Origin: Aliiroseovarius crassostreae
GTDB lineage: Bacteria; Pseudomonadota; Alphaproteobacteria; Rhodobacterales; Rhodobacteraceae
Direction of reading: 5' to 3'
NCBI RefSeq assembly: GCF_001307765.1
Contig: NZ_LKBA01000006.1
Span: forward strand, 462,001-526,000
Length of the DNA: 64,000 bases
Shown one piece after another: positions 36,827 to 45,167 of the stretch. The first letter of the stretch is position 1. Every line of letters begins with the position of its first letter. Below the pieces are notes generated by a model. The model was given only the letters and a program-made list of their open reading frames with translations, ran no database searches and had not been told where the DNA came from. A program made the translations under genes and the position numbers.

Positions 36827-37734
36827 TGGCGCAACGATACGGGGGCGACTACAGTCCGAACGGATCCAAACGCCCTGAAAGCGACGGGCAGAACGCGCCA
36901 CTCCGGCAGCGCTCTCCGTTTGAAGGGACCCAGCCTGCACGGGCCGGCGCGCGGGTAAACCTGCTGTTCCTGGCGCCCCTTCCGCTGGTGGGGCTGGCCT
37001 TTTTCCGCGACCCCGCGCCAATGGCCCTGTCACTGGTCGGGGCCGGGCTTTTGCTGGCGGCGGCCTGGCTGACCCGCGAAGGGGTGGCCGCGCATGAGGC
37101 CTATGACGCGCGCAAGGTGGCGCGCCGCCCGGCCTTTCCGCGCAAGATCTTTGCCGCCATCCTGACCGGTGCGGGCCTTGCGGCCGCGGGTCTGGTGCAG
37201 GGCAGCGCGATCGAGGCGGCGCTTTATGCCATTCTGGGGGCTGGGCTGCACCTGTTTTCCTTTGGCCCGGACCCGTTGAAAAACAAGGCCGCCGAGGGGG
37301 TGGACACCTTCCAGACCGACCGGGTGGCCCGGGTGGTGGAAGAGGCCGAAGCGCAGCTGGGCGCCATGAGCCGCGCGGTTGATGCGCTGCGTGATCGCCA
37401 CCTGACGGCCCGGGTCGAGACCTTTCAGCTGACCGCGCGCGACATGTTCCGGGTGGTCGAGGACGACCCGCGCGACCTGACCGCTGCCCGCAAGTTCCTG
37501 TCGGTCTATCTGCGCGGGGCGCGTGATGCGACGGTGAAATTCACCGAGCTTTACACCCGCAGTCACGATGCCATCGCGCGCCGCGACTATGAGGCGCTGC
37601 TGGATGATCTGGAACAGAATTTCGCCGCCAAGACCCAGGCGCTTTTAAGTGACAACCGCACCGATCTTGAGGTCGAGATCGAGGTGCTTCGCGACCGTCT
37701 CGCACGTGAAGGCGTGCGGATGGACAAAGATTGA
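36826..37734 (+). CDS. XpaC-like (5-bromo-4-chloroindolyl phosphate hydrolysis) membrane protein
   Basis: About 302 residues. A polar N-terminus (1-40) is followed by two helical-hairpin membrane segments (about 42-82 and 105-140) and a cytosolic alpha-helical domain (150-302): DTFQTDRVARVVEEAEAQLG, then RHLTARVETFQLTARDMFRVVEDDP and RKFLSVYLRGARDATVKF. The XpaC family is named after a Bacillus gene, but its biochemical role is unclear; it is usually next to TelA, as here (27 bp downstream). I chose the ATG at 36826 for its TGATG coupling to the preceding peptide. Confidence 0.85.
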   Translation: MAQRYGGDYSPNGSKRPESDGQNAPLRQRSPFEGTQPARAGARVNLLFLAPLPLVGLAFFRDPAPMALSLVGAGLLLAAAWLTREGVAAHEAYDARKVARRPAFPRKIFAAILTGAGLAAAGLVQGSAIEAALYAILGAGLHLFSFGPDPLKNKAAEGVDTFQTDRVARVVEEAEAQLGAMSRAVDALRDRHLTARVETFQLTARDMFRVVEDDPRDLTAARKFLSVYLRGARDATVKFTELYTRSHDAIARRDYEALLDDLEQNFAAKTQALLSDNRTDLEVEIEVLRDRLAREGVRMDKD

Positions 37735-37761
37735 TGGACAGAAATTAAAGAGGAACTGGTC

Positions 37762-38919
37762 ATGTCGACATTGCCTACCGAAACCCAGCTGAAGGAATTG
37801 CAGGACGTCACCGCCGTGACCCTGCCCGAACCGGCCGGTGCCCTTTTGCCGCTGTCTGAGACCAAGGGGGAAAACCGCGCCGAGATCGAGAAGCGCATGG
37901 ATGAAATCGACATGAGCGACAGCCAGTCGATCATCGAATTTGGCTCTGCCGCGCAGGCGGAATTGCAGGTGATCAGCCAGGACATGCTGCAAGGGGTGCG
38001 CAACAAGGATCTGGGGCCTGCAGGGGACGGGCTGCGCGACATGGTCACCACCATTCGCGGTTTTTCGGTCTCGGAACTGGATATGCGGCGCAAGCAGTCC
38101 TGGTGGGAAAAGCTGCTTGGCCGGGCCGCGCCTGCGGCGAAATTCCTGGCGCGGTTTGAAGATGTGCAGGGCCAGATCGACAAGATCACCGACAATCTGC
38201 TGACCCATGAGCACACGCTGCTCAAGGACATCAAATCGCTCGACAAGCTTTATGAAAAGACTCTGGAGTTCTACGACGAGCTGGCGCTTTACATCGCGGC
38301 GGGGGAAGCGAAGATTGACCAGCTGGATGCCGATGTGATCCCGGCGAAAGAGGTGGAACTGGCGGATGCCCCCGAGGAGCAAGGGGTGCTGAAAGCGCAG
38401 GAGTTGCGCGACCTGCGGGCGGCGCGCGATGATCTGGAACGCCGGGTGCATGACCTGAAACTCACCCGTCAGGTGACGATGCAATCGCTGCCGTCGATCC
38501 GTCTGGTGCAGGAAAACGACAAGTCGCTGGTGACAAAGATCAATTCGACCCTGGTGAACACCGTGCCGCTGTGGGAAACCCAGCTGGCGCAGGCGGTGAC
38601 CATCCAGCGCTCGACCGAGGCGGCAGCCGCCGTCAAGGACGCCACCGATCTGACCAATGAACTGCTCAAAGCCAACGCCTCCAACCTGCGCGAAGCCAAT
38701 GAACTGGTGCGCGAACAGATGGAACGCGGCGTGTTCGACATCGAGGCGATCAAGGCGGCAAATGCCGATCTGATCGGCACGATCGAAGACAGCCTGCGCA
38801 TTGCCGATGAAGGCAAGGCCAAACGCGCCGAGGCCGAGGAAGAGCTGATCAAGATGGAAGCGGAGCTGAAGGCAACCCTGGCAGCCGCGCGGGCCAGCGC
38901 CCCCGCCAAAGCAGGGTAA
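37762..38919 (+). CDS. TelA/KlaA-family toxic anion resistance protein
   Basis: A 385-residue, largely alpha-helical cytosolic protein of the TelA family (PF05816). Typical segments are RKQSWWEKLLGRAAPAAKFLARFEDVQGQIDKI, LLKDIKSLDKLYEKTLEFYDEL and TVPLWETQLAQAVTIQRSTEA. A long coiled coil runs to the C-terminus. TelA proteins were linked to tellurite resistance on plasmids, but chromosomal copies seem to belong to membrane-stress modules with XpaC. The ribosome site GAGGAACTG precedes the ATG. The next gene starts one base after its stop codon, so they are one operon. Confidence 0.93.
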   Translation: MSTLPTETQLKELQDVTAVTLPEPAGALLPLSETKGENRAEIEKRMDEIDMSDSQSIIEFGSAAQAELQVISQDMLQGVRNKDLGPAGDGLRDMVTTIRGFSVSELDMRRKQSWWEKLLGRAAPAAKFLARFEDVQGQIDKITDNLLTHEHTLLKDIKSLDKLYEKTLEFYDELALYIAAGEAKIDQLDADVIPAKEVELADAPEEQGVLKAQELRDLRAARDDLERRVHDLKLTRQVTMQSLPSIRLVQENDKSLVTKINSTLVNTVPLWETQLAQAVTIQRSTEAAAAVKDATDLTNELLKANASNLREANELVREQMERGVFDIEAIKAANADLIGTIEDSLRIADEGKAKRAEAEEELIKMEAELKATLAAARASAPAKAG

Positions 38920-38920
38920 G

Positions 38921-39955
38921 ATGACACGGCGCGCGGCCTTTTCTCGCGTGGCCGGACGGGCCGGATGGCAGGGCGCGCTCCTTGCCAGCAGCCTGTTGTT
39001 GTCCGGCTGTCTGGCGTTTCAGGGCGGGGTCCGAACCTCGCCCGTGCCACAGCCCCGCCCCGCCCCCGCAATCTACACCCCCTCCGCCGAAAGCGTCGAA
39101 CTGGCGGGCTATTACGAACGGGTTCAGCGCGGGCTGCTGGTGCAGGGTCTTTTGCGCGGTGATGACGGCGGTGTCGACACGCCTTTTACGGATGAGATGC
39201 TTGCGCGCAACTTCATGCGCCTGGCCTTTTCCAGTGAATATGCCCTGCCCGGCCGGGCCGGCCAATCCGGTCAGTCGCCTGCGCAATTCCTCAACCGATG
39301 GGACGGGCCGGTGCGCCTGTCGCTGTCTTTCGGCGCGTCGGTGGATCCCGACGCCCGGAAGCAAGTCACCGCGATCACGCGCCGCTATGCCTCGCGGCTG
39401 GCGCGGATCACCGGTCTGTCGATTTCGGTCCTGAAACCGGACCACCCCCGCGCCAATATGCGCATCTTCATCGTTGATGAACGTGAACGGCGCGCGCTGG
39501 AGGCCCGCCTGTCGCGGGGGGATGGCACGCTTTCTGCCGCCGCCATCCGAGCGCTGATCAGCCTTGATCGCCGCAATTATTGCCATGTTCTGGCCCGCGC
39601 ACCACAGGGCACAGCCACCCTGACCAAGGCCGATGTGGTGATCCGCACCGAAATCCCACCGCGCATGATGGGCGCCTGCCTGCATGAGGAGATTGCGCAG
39701 GGGCTGGGCATCGGCAATGACAGCCCGCAGGCCCGCCCGTCGATTTTCAATGATGATGAGGAGTTTGGCCGCCTCACCACCCATGACGAGATGCTGTTGC
39801 GGATCTTATATGACGCGCGGCTGCGCCCCGGCATGAGCGCAGATGAGGCCCGCCCGATTGTGACCGAGATTGCCCGCGAGCTGGTGCCCCCCGCACATCG
39901 CAGCGCGCGCCCGGATCAAACACCCCACACATCCCCAACAGATGACGAGGTCTGA
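38921..39955 (+). CDS. DUF2927-family lipoprotein
   Basis: A 344-residue secreted lipoprotein: signal peptide with lipobox LLLSGC (Cys near residue 30), a proline-rich linker and a globular domain of about 70-330. It contains a conserved ACLHEEIAQGLGIGNDS segment; HE-x(n) patterns recall zincin-like metalloproteins, but a full HExxH is absent (HEEIAQ). DUF2927 has no established function. It is encoded between TelA and an SPFH protein, which suggests an outer- or periplasmic-membrane partner of that system. Confidence 0.87.
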   Translation: MTRRAAFSRVAGRAGWQGALLASSLLLSGCLAFQGGVRTSPVPQPRPAPAIYTPSAESVELAGYYERVQRGLLVQGLLRGDDGGVDTPFTDEMLARNFMRLAFSSEYALPGRAGQSGQSPAQFLNRWDGPVRLSLSFGASVDPDARKQVTAITRRYASRLARITGLSISVLKPDHPRANMRIFIVDERERRALEARLSRGDGTLSAAAIRALISLDRRNYCHVLARAPQGTATLTKADVVIRTEIPPRMMGACLHEEIAQGLGIGNDSPQARPSIFNDDEEFGRLTTHDEMLLRILYDARLRPGMSADEARPIVTEIARELVPPAHRSARPDQTPHTSPTDDEV

Positions 39956-40025
39956 GCAGACATGCTATCCCCTGCACGGCCCCATATCCCACCACATTCC
40001 CCCCAACACTCCGAAGGAGGACATC

Positions 40026-41201
40026 ATGGGTATTTTTGATTTTCTGACCGGCGAATTCATTGACGTGATCCATTGGGTGGATGATACCCGTGACACGATG
40101 GTCTGGCGGTTCGAACGCGAAGGGCATGAGATCAAATATGGCGCCAAGCTGACCGTGCGCAAAGGCCAGTCGGCGGTGTTCATCCACGAAGGCCAGCTGG
40201 CCGATGTGTTCACCCCCGGGCTTTATATGTTGGAGACCAACAACATGCCGGTGCTGACCACGCTGAACCACTGGGATCACGGGTTCAAATCCCCCTTCAA
40301 ATCCGAGATCTATTTCGTCAACACGACGCGCTTTGCCGACCTGAAATGGGGCACCAAGAACCCGATCATGATCCGCGATCCCGAGTTTGGCCCCACCCGC
40401 ATTCGCGCCTTTGGCACCTATGCGGTGCGCGTCACCGATCCGGCACGGTTCCTTGTGGAAATCGTCGGAACCGATGGCGAGTTCACCATGGACGAGATCT
40501 CCTTCCAGATCCGCAATATCATCGTGCAGGCCTTTTCGCGCGTGATCGCCAGCGCCGGCATCCCGGTGCTGGATATGGCGGCCAACACCCATGATCTGGG
40601 CCAGATCGTGGCGCGTGAAATCACTGCCATCGTGGGGGAATACGGCCTCTCCATCCCCGAATTCTACATCGAAAACATCTCGCTGCCGCCCGCGGTGGAA
40701 GCGGTGCTGGACAAGCGTACGTCGATGGGGATTGCGGGCAATCTCGACAATTACATGAAATTCAATGCAGCCGAAGCCATGGGCGCGGAAAACAGCGCCA
40801 TGGCAAGCTCGATGGGGGCGGGCATGGGCGCCGGCATGGGCATGGCAATGGCCCAGGGTATGGCGCAGGGAATGGCCCAAAATGGGGATCGTGCACAGAC
40901 CGGCCCCCAGAACAGCCAGCAGGCCGGACCATGGGGCGCGCCCCTCCCTCGGACTGTCTCGGCCACCCGCACCATGCCCCCACCCCCGCCTCCGGTCGAA
41001 AAACTCTGGCACCTGGCCGAAAACGGCAAAACCACCGGCCCGTTTTCCAAGGCAAAACTGGGCCGGATGGCCGCCGAGGGAAGCCTCTCGCGCCAGACCC
41101 ATGTCTGGACACCGGGGCAGGATGGCTGGCTTTTCGCCGAAGACGTGCCGGAACTGGCCCAGCTCTTCACCGTTGCCCCGCCGCCGCCACCCGGCGCATG
41201 A
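40026..41201 (+). CDS. SPFH-domain protein (YdjI-like) with C-terminal GYF_2 domain
   Basis: A 391-residue protein. Residues 20-250 form an SPFH/Band7-like domain of the viral-core/YdjI group: VWRFEREGHEIKYGAKLTVRKGQSAVFIHEGQ, VNTTRFADLKWGTKNP and YGLSIPEFYIENISLPPAVE. A Gly/Met/Gln-rich linker follows (about 265-310). Residues about 332-385 are a GYF_2 domain (LWHLAENGKTTGPFS, then TPGQDGWLFAEDVPEL) that may bind proline-rich peptides. A proline-rich stretch of its own precedes it. GGAGGACATC precedes the ATG. An intrinsic terminator follows. Confidence 0.9.
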   Translation: MGIFDFLTGEFIDVIHWVDDTRDTMVWRFEREGHEIKYGAKLTVRKGQSAVFIHEGQLADVFTPGLYMLETNNMPVLTTLNHWDHGFKSPFKSEIYFVNTTRFADLKWGTKNPIMIRDPEFGPTRIRAFGTYAVRVTDPARFLVEIVGTDGEFTMDEISFQIRNIIVQAFSRVIASAGIPVLDMAANTHDLGQIVAREITAIVGEYGLSIPEFYIENISLPPAVEAVLDKRTSMGIAGNLDNYMKFNAAEAMGAENSAMASSMGAGMGAGMGMAMAQGMAQGMAQNGDRAQTGPQNSQQAGPWGAPLPRTVSATRTMPPPPPPVEKLWHLAENGKTTGPFSKAKLGRMAAEGSLSRQTHVWTPGQDGWLFAEDVPELAQLFTVAPPPPPGA

Positions 41202-41219
41202 TCGACACCTGATCTGATC

Positions 41220-41248
41220 GGGGCGGATGGGACCGCCGCCCCTTTTTT
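41220..41248 (+). terminator. Intrinsic terminator after the SPFH gene
   Basis: GGGGCGG and CCGCCCC arms with a nine-base loop and six T residues. It separates the SPFH gene from the zinc-ribbon gene, which may have its own promoter in the palindromic element that follows. Confidence 0.85.
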
Positions 41249-41256
41249 CTTGTCTT

Positions 41257-41370
41257 AAAGCGTTTCGACTTATTATTGAGCCACAATAATGAGGCGAAAC
41301 GCTCGAAACCTACTGATGTTGCGGGCGTTTCGAAATCAACTTGTGTCTCAAGTTACTCTCGAAACGCTTT
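41257..41370. repeat. Double palindromic intergenic element (AAAGCGTTTCG family), copy A
   Basis: Two nested inverted repeats lie side by side. The first has arms AGCGTTTCG (41259-41267) and CGAAACGCT (41295-41303) with an inner ATTATTG/CAATAAT palindrome. The second (41325-41370) has arms GCGTTTCGA and TCGAAACGC with an inner CTTGTGTCTCAAG. The second repeat is nearly identical, in reverse orientation, to the element at 62876-62932. It looks like a REP-type dispersed element or a structured 5' UTR of the zinc-ribbon gene. Confidence 0.8.
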
Positions 41371-41398
41371 AAATATCCTCGCCGAAGGCATAAATCCC

Positions 41399-42526
41399 AT
41401 GTCCACCCCTCCCCAAAGGCCCCCAGCCCCCGCGCCGCAAGAGGCCGAACACCGTTTCCCCTGCGACCAATGCGGGGCGGATCTGCGGTTTGACCCCGAA
41501 ACGGAGGATCTGAGCTGCGATCACTGCGGGTTTCATTCCCCTTTGACCCGAACCCGCGAGGCGGGGGTGAAAGCGATTGTCGAGCTGGATTACCGCGCCG
41601 CCCTCACCCATGCCCTGCCCGAGGCAGACAGTATCGAAGCCCGCGCCACGACCTGCCCCAACTGCGCCGCGATCTTCGAGTTCGACCCCAATCGCCATGC
41701 CGCCGAATGCCCATTCTGCGCCACCCCGGTGGTGGCCGACAGCGGCACCTACCGACAGATCAAACCCAGGGGGGTGGTGCCTTTTGCCCTTGGCGAAACC
41801 GCCGCGCGCGACGCCATGACCCGCTGGCTGGGCGGACTGTGGTTTGCACCAAACGGCCTTCAGGACTATGCCCGCAAGGGGCGGAAACTGAACGGGATTT
41901 ATGTGCCCTACTGGACATATGACGCCCAGACCGACACGCGGTATCTGGGGCAGCGCGGTGACGATTATTATGTCGACCGCGTGGTGATCGTGGATGGAAA
42001 ACGCCAGACCAGACGCGTGCGCAAAACCCGCTGGTCGTCGCGGTCCGGCCGGGTTGCACGGTTTTTCGACGATGTGCTGGTGCTGGCCTCACGGGGGTTG
42101 CCGAAACGCTATACCGATGCGCTGGCGCCTTGGGATCTGTCCCGCCTGACCCCCTACAGCCCGGATTACCTCGCCGGGTTTCAGGCCGAAGGATACACGG
42201 TGGAACTGGCCGAGGGGTTTGCCGAAGCGCGGGCGCATATGGACCGGGTGATCCTGCGCGATGTGAAATTTGACATTGGCGGGGATCGGCAGCGGGTGAC
42301 ATCGCTTGACACGGAAGTGTCCGATGTGCGGTTCAAACACATCCTGCTACCGGTCTGGCTGGCGGCCTATAAATATCGCGGCAAGACCTATCGCTTTGTG
42401 GTCAATGGTCAGACCGGCCGGGTGCAGGGCGAACGTCCGTGGTCTGCCGCCAAGATTACGGTTGCGGTTCTGTTCGGGCTGATCCTCGCCGCAGGGATCG
42501 GTTACCTGATCGCCATCAATCAATGA
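41399..42526 (+). CDS. Membrane-anchored double zinc-ribbon protein (YdjG-like)
   Basis: About 375 residues with two rubredoxin-like zinc ribbons at the N-terminus: CDQCGADLRF...CDHCGF (about residues 20-45) and CPNCAAIFEF...CPFC (about 82-105). A beta-rich middle domain follows (GIYVPYWTYDAQTDTRYLGQRGDDYY), and there is one C-terminal transmembrane helix (KITVAVLFGLILAAGIGYLIAI). Automated annotation often labels such proteins as TFIIB-type zinc finger or PriA-like; they are not helicases. In Bacillus the similar YdjG is encoded with the SPFH protein YdjI, matching this context. Start at 41399 (MSTPPQRPP). Confidence 0.85.
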   Translation: MSTPPQRPPAPAPQEAEHRFPCDQCGADLRFDPETEDLSCDHCGFHSPLTRTREAGVKAIVELDYRAALTHALPEADSIEARATTCPNCAAIFEFDPNRHAAECPFCATPVVADSGTYRQIKPRGVVPFALGETAARDAMTRWLGGLWFAPNGLQDYARKGRKLNGIYVPYWTYDAQTDTRYLGQRGDDYYVDRVVIVDGKRQTRRVRKTRWSSRSGRVARFFDDVLVLASRGLPKRYTDALAPWDLSRLTPYSPDYLAGFQAEGYTVELAEGFAEARAHMDRVILRDVKFDIGGDRQRVTSLDTEVSDVRFKHILLPVWLAAYKYRGKTYRFVVNGQTGRVQGERPWSAAKITVAVLFGLILAAGIGYLIAINQ

Positions 42527-42533
42527 GGCCCAG

Positions 42534-43202
42534 ATGGATTACGACGCGTTCAACGCCCTGCTCAGCACCCGCCATTCCTGTCGCGCCTTCCTGCCGGCCC
42601 CATTGTCCGACCGCGAGATTGCCCAGATCCTGACCGCCGCCCAGAAAGTGCCGAGCTGGTGCAACGCCCAGCCCTGGCAGGTTGAGATCACCCGCGCGGA
42701 GGAAACCCATCGCCTGCGTGCAGCCCTTTACAACCATGCCTTACATAACAGCCACGCCCCGGATCTCGACTGGCCTTCCGCCTATAGTGGCGCGCATCAG
42801 GATCGGCGCCGAGCCTGTGGCCTCCAGCTTTATGAAAGTGTCGGGATCGCGCGCGGAGACCGGGTGGCATCGGGGCAGCAGATGCTGGAAAACTTCCGGT
42901 TTTTCGGCGCGCCGCACATGGCCCTGATCTCGGCCCCGCGTGAACTGGGCCCATATGCCTATCTTGATTGCGGCGGGTTTGTCACCGGTTTTGCGCTTGC
43001 GGCACAATCGCTGGGGCTGGGCAGCATTCCGCAGGCCGCCGTCGCCGCATTTGCCCCTTTTCTGCGTGACTGGTTTGGCATCAGCGAGGAGAGGGTGATC
43101 CTGTGCGGCATCGCCTTTGGCCGCCCTGACCCGCAGGCCCCGGTGAACCAGTTCCGCACCACCCGCGCGCCTTTGGGCGAATGGGTGCGCTGGCACGGCT
43201 GA
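42534..43202 (+). CDS. Nitroreductase-family FMN enzyme
   Basis: A 222-residue nitroreductase: the N-terminal FMN phosphate-binding RHSCRAF, the [13 protein letters not shown] loop, and [13 protein letters not shown] for the isoalloxazine side. The C-terminal segment [13 protein letters not shown] is conserved in the family. It probably reduces quinones, nitroaromatics or enones with NAD(P)H. It starts 8 bp after the zinc-ribbon gene on the same strand and may be co-transcribed, though a functional link with the envelope proteins is not expected. Confidence 0.9.
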   Translation: MDYDAFNALLSTRHSCRAFLPAPLSDREIAQILTAAQKVPSWCNAQPWQVEITRAEETHRLRAALYNHALHNSHAPDLDWPSAYSGAHQDRRRACGLQLYESVGIARGDRVASGQQMLENFRFFGAPHMALISAPRELGPYAYLDCGGFVTGFALAAQSLGLGSIPQAAVAAFAPFLRDWFGISEERVILCGIAFGRPDPQAPVNQFRTTRAPLGEWVRWHG

Positions 43203-43335
43203 GCCGGGTCTGGAAGATATGTGCGGGCCTGTCTCAGCGAAGGATGGGCTCAGCAATGGACAGGCTAAGCGATGGACAGGCACGGGGCTGAGCGCTAAAG
43301 CAACGCAGAAGATTAAACCCGCAGAGAGGACCCCC

Positions 43336-43773
43336 ATGCGCGCTCTTATCCAACGTGTCTCAGAAGCTGCCGTCCGGGTGGATGGCGACGTGATCGGCGA
43401 AATCGGCCCCGGGCTGTTGATCCTTATCTGCGCGATGGAAGGCGACAGCGACGCCAACGCGGATCAGCTTGCGGCCAAGATTTCCAAACTACGGATTTTC
43501 AAGGACGAAAACGACAAGATGAACAGGTCGGTCCGCGATATTGGCGGCGCCGCACTTGTGGTCAGCCAGTTCACCCTGGCTGCTGACACGTCGCGCGGGA
43601 ACCGACCGGGGTTTTCCACGGCCGCCAAACCGGAGGAAGGCAACCGTCTGTATGAATATTTCGCCGATCAGCTACGCGCCCTGGGCATGAAGGTTGCACA
43701 GGGGCAGTTTGGCGCAGATATGAAAGTGTCGCTGGTCAACGATGGGCCCGTCACGATCTGGATGGAGATCTGA
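43336..43773 (+). CDS. dtd: D-aminoacyl-tRNA deacylase
   Basis: A 145-residue dimeric enzyme that hydrolyses D-aminoacyl-tRNAs and mischarged Gly-tRNA-Ala. Both family motifs are present: [16 protein letters not shown] (the -SQFT- motif) and [13 protein letters not shown] (the -NxGPVT/V- motif at the C-terminus). Length is standard. GAGAGGA precedes the ATG at 43336. Its 3' end faces the IS element and octamer array. Confidence 0.97.
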   Translation: MRALIQRVSEAAVRVDGDVIGEIGPGLLILICAMEGDSDANADQLAAKISKLRIFKDENDKMNRSVRDIGGAALVVSQFTLAADTSRGNRPGFSTAAKPEEGNRLYEYFADQLRALGMKVAQGQFGADMKVSLVNDGPVTIWMEI

Positions 43774-43827
43774 GACCGGGATCTGCTGGAGAAAACTAGA
43801 AAGCTAGGGTCAGGACCTATTAATCTG

Positions 43828-44202
43828 TCAAAAATAGAAGTGAATTGAGTTTTTTCGGCTTACCGCCACACCAGCGAGTTCTGCCAGCTTTCTGAATATT
43901 TTTTCGCCCGTGTTCTCAGCGAACACCTCTGAAAGCGTGATTAGATCGAGCAACTTTTCCCGATCTTCTATTCGCTCATCTTCATAGTCGTCGATAAGTA
44001 TTCCCAACCTGTCATTGACGGCTCTGGCCCAACCTGATGAGAACAACAGGCCGAAGTCGCGGGTATTCAGGTTCAGCTCAGTCAAATCTCCGTCTCGCTC
44101 CTCGCCAGAATTGAGGCGCGAAGCAGCAGGCGCATCAACAGGTACGCAAATATTCTTCATCGGTGCAAACAGGATTCCATGATCAGTCTTCTTGTGCTTC
44201 AT
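43828..44202 (-). CDS. Uncharacterised passenger ORF within the IS5-type element
   Basis: About 124 residues from the ATG at 44202 (MKHKKTDHGILFAPMKN); an ATG at 44229 would extend it by nine residues and overlap the transposase start. The protein is soluble-looking and charged: ADAPAASRLNSGEERDGDL-like linker, VNDRLGILIDDYEDERIEDREKLLDLI as a probable helix, and a basic aromatic end (SRKNSIHFYF). It is encoded divergently from the transposase, inside the inverted repeats, in AT-richer DNA. I do not recognise the family. It could be cargo captured by the element or a chance ORF. Confidence 0.5.
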   Translation of the reverse strand: MKHKKTDHGILFAPMKNICVPVDAPAASRLNSGEERDGDLTELNLNTRDFGLLFSSGWARAVNDRLGILIDDYEDERIEDREKLLDLITLSEVFAENTGEKIFRKLAELAGVAVSRKNSIHFYF

Positions 44203-44222
44203 AGTGGCAAGGAGGAGCATCC

Positions 44223-44981
44223 ATGTCACGACTATTTTGGCTTACAGAAGAACAGGTTGAGCGGATCAGACCGTTCTTTCCAAAGGTGCGCGGCGTTGAC
44301 CGCGCCGATGATCGCAAGGTTCTGAGCGGCATCATCTACGTCATTAAGAACGGATTGCAATGGGCCGACGCCCCCGCTGAATACGGTCCGCACAAAACGC
44401 TCTACAACCGCTTCAGGCGATGGTCGGAGAATGGTGTGTTCGAACAGGTTTTTGATGAATTGGCCAAGCCACAAGGCGACGCCGGAAACGTTTTGATGAT
44501 TGATGCCACTCACCTGAAGGCCCATCGCACCGCCTCTAGCCTCAAAAAGGGGGCGACGAGCCAAGACTGATTGGGCGGACCAAGGGGGGGGCTGAACACA
44601 AAGCTGCATGCCCTGTGTGATAACCTCGGGCGGCCCGTCCGGCTTCACCTGACCGAAGGACAGCGCAGCGACTTCAAGGGTGCGGATGTCTTGCTCAAGG
44701 ACTTGCCCAAGGCAGAAACCCTGATTGGTGATCGCGGCTATGACAGCAACAAAATCCGAACCTTGCTGGCCGACCAGAAGATCAAACCATGCATCCCGCT
44801 GAAGAAAAACCGCAAAGAAACAATCGATTACTGCAAGACCATATACAAAACTCGACATCGTGTGGAAAACCTATTTGCCAGGCTCAAGGACTGGCGACGG
44901 ATCGCAACACGCTATGACAGATGTGCCCATACATTCAGATCGGCCATCTATCTCGCAGCAACAATCATCTTCTGGTTATGA
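44223..44981 (+). CDS. IS5-family (IS427-like) transposase, two frames joined by -1 frameshift
   Basis: The first frame (44223-44570) encodes FWLTEEQVERIRPFFPK, then YRP-type WADAPAEYGPHKTLYNRF and LMIDATHLKAHRTASSLKKG. The second (to 44981) encodes LIGRTKGGLNTKLHALCD, LIGDRGYDSNKIRTLLAD and RVENLFARLKDWRRIATRYD, ending FWL. D...D...E of the DDE catalytic site falls at MIDAT, GDRGYD and VENLFARLKDW. The slippery run AAAAAGGGGG near 44545 gives the -1 shift needed to fuse them, the standard expression mode of this group. All parts look intact, so the element is probably active or recently so. Confidence 0.9.
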
Positions 44982-44990
44982 GTCCTGACC

Positions 44991-45126
44991 CTAGAAAACT
45001 AGAAAACTAGAAAACTAGAAAACTAGAAAACTAGAAAACTAGAAAACTAGAAAACTAGAAAACTAGAAAACTAGAAAACTAGAAAACTAGAAAACTAGAA
45101 AACTAGAAAACTAGAAAACTAGAAAA
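44991..45126. repeat. Tandem array of 17 perfect CTAGAAAA octamers
   Basis: The 136-bp block is exactly 17 copies of the 8-bp unit with no mismatch, between the IS element and the 3' end of the extensin-like gene. A variant unit (GAAAACTAGAAAG) is left of the IS at 43791-43803, so the array existed before the insertion and the IS used one of its CTAG sites. Perfect repetition points to recent slippage expansion; CTAG itself is usually a rare tetranucleotide in bacteria. Confidence 0.97.
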
Positions 45127-45167
45127 CGGGACCAGAGCGGCCCCTTGTTGGCAAGAGACATTCCGCC

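Larger units (their letters stand above)
43808..44990. mobile_element. IS5-family (IS427-like) insertion sequence of about 1.18 kb with a passenger ORF
   Basis: Terminal inverted repeats GGTCAGGAC (left) and GTCCTGACC (right) are flanked on both sides by CTAG (43804-43807 and 44991-44994), the 4-bp target duplication expected of YTAR-targeting IS5 elements. Inside are a frameshifted transposase gene (44223-44981) and an opposite-strand ORF (43828-44202). Typical elements of this group are about 0.85 kb with only the transposase, so the extra 400 bp is unusual. The element sits at the left edge of the CTAGAAAA array. Confidence 0.85.

Noticed and set aside
36504-37033. Minus-strand frames over the small peptide and xpaC start
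   Set aside because: No ribosome sites or family features, and they would conflict with the strongly supported TGATG-coupled genes.
39774-41102. 442-codon minus-strand frame opposite the SPFH gene
   Set aside because: The plus strand encodes a complete SPFH-GYF protein with ribosome site and terminator; the minus frame is a shadow.
44991-45126. CRISPR array interpretation of the CTAGAAAA block
   Set aside because: The unit is 8 bp with no spacers and no cas genes in the window; it is a simple tandem repeat.
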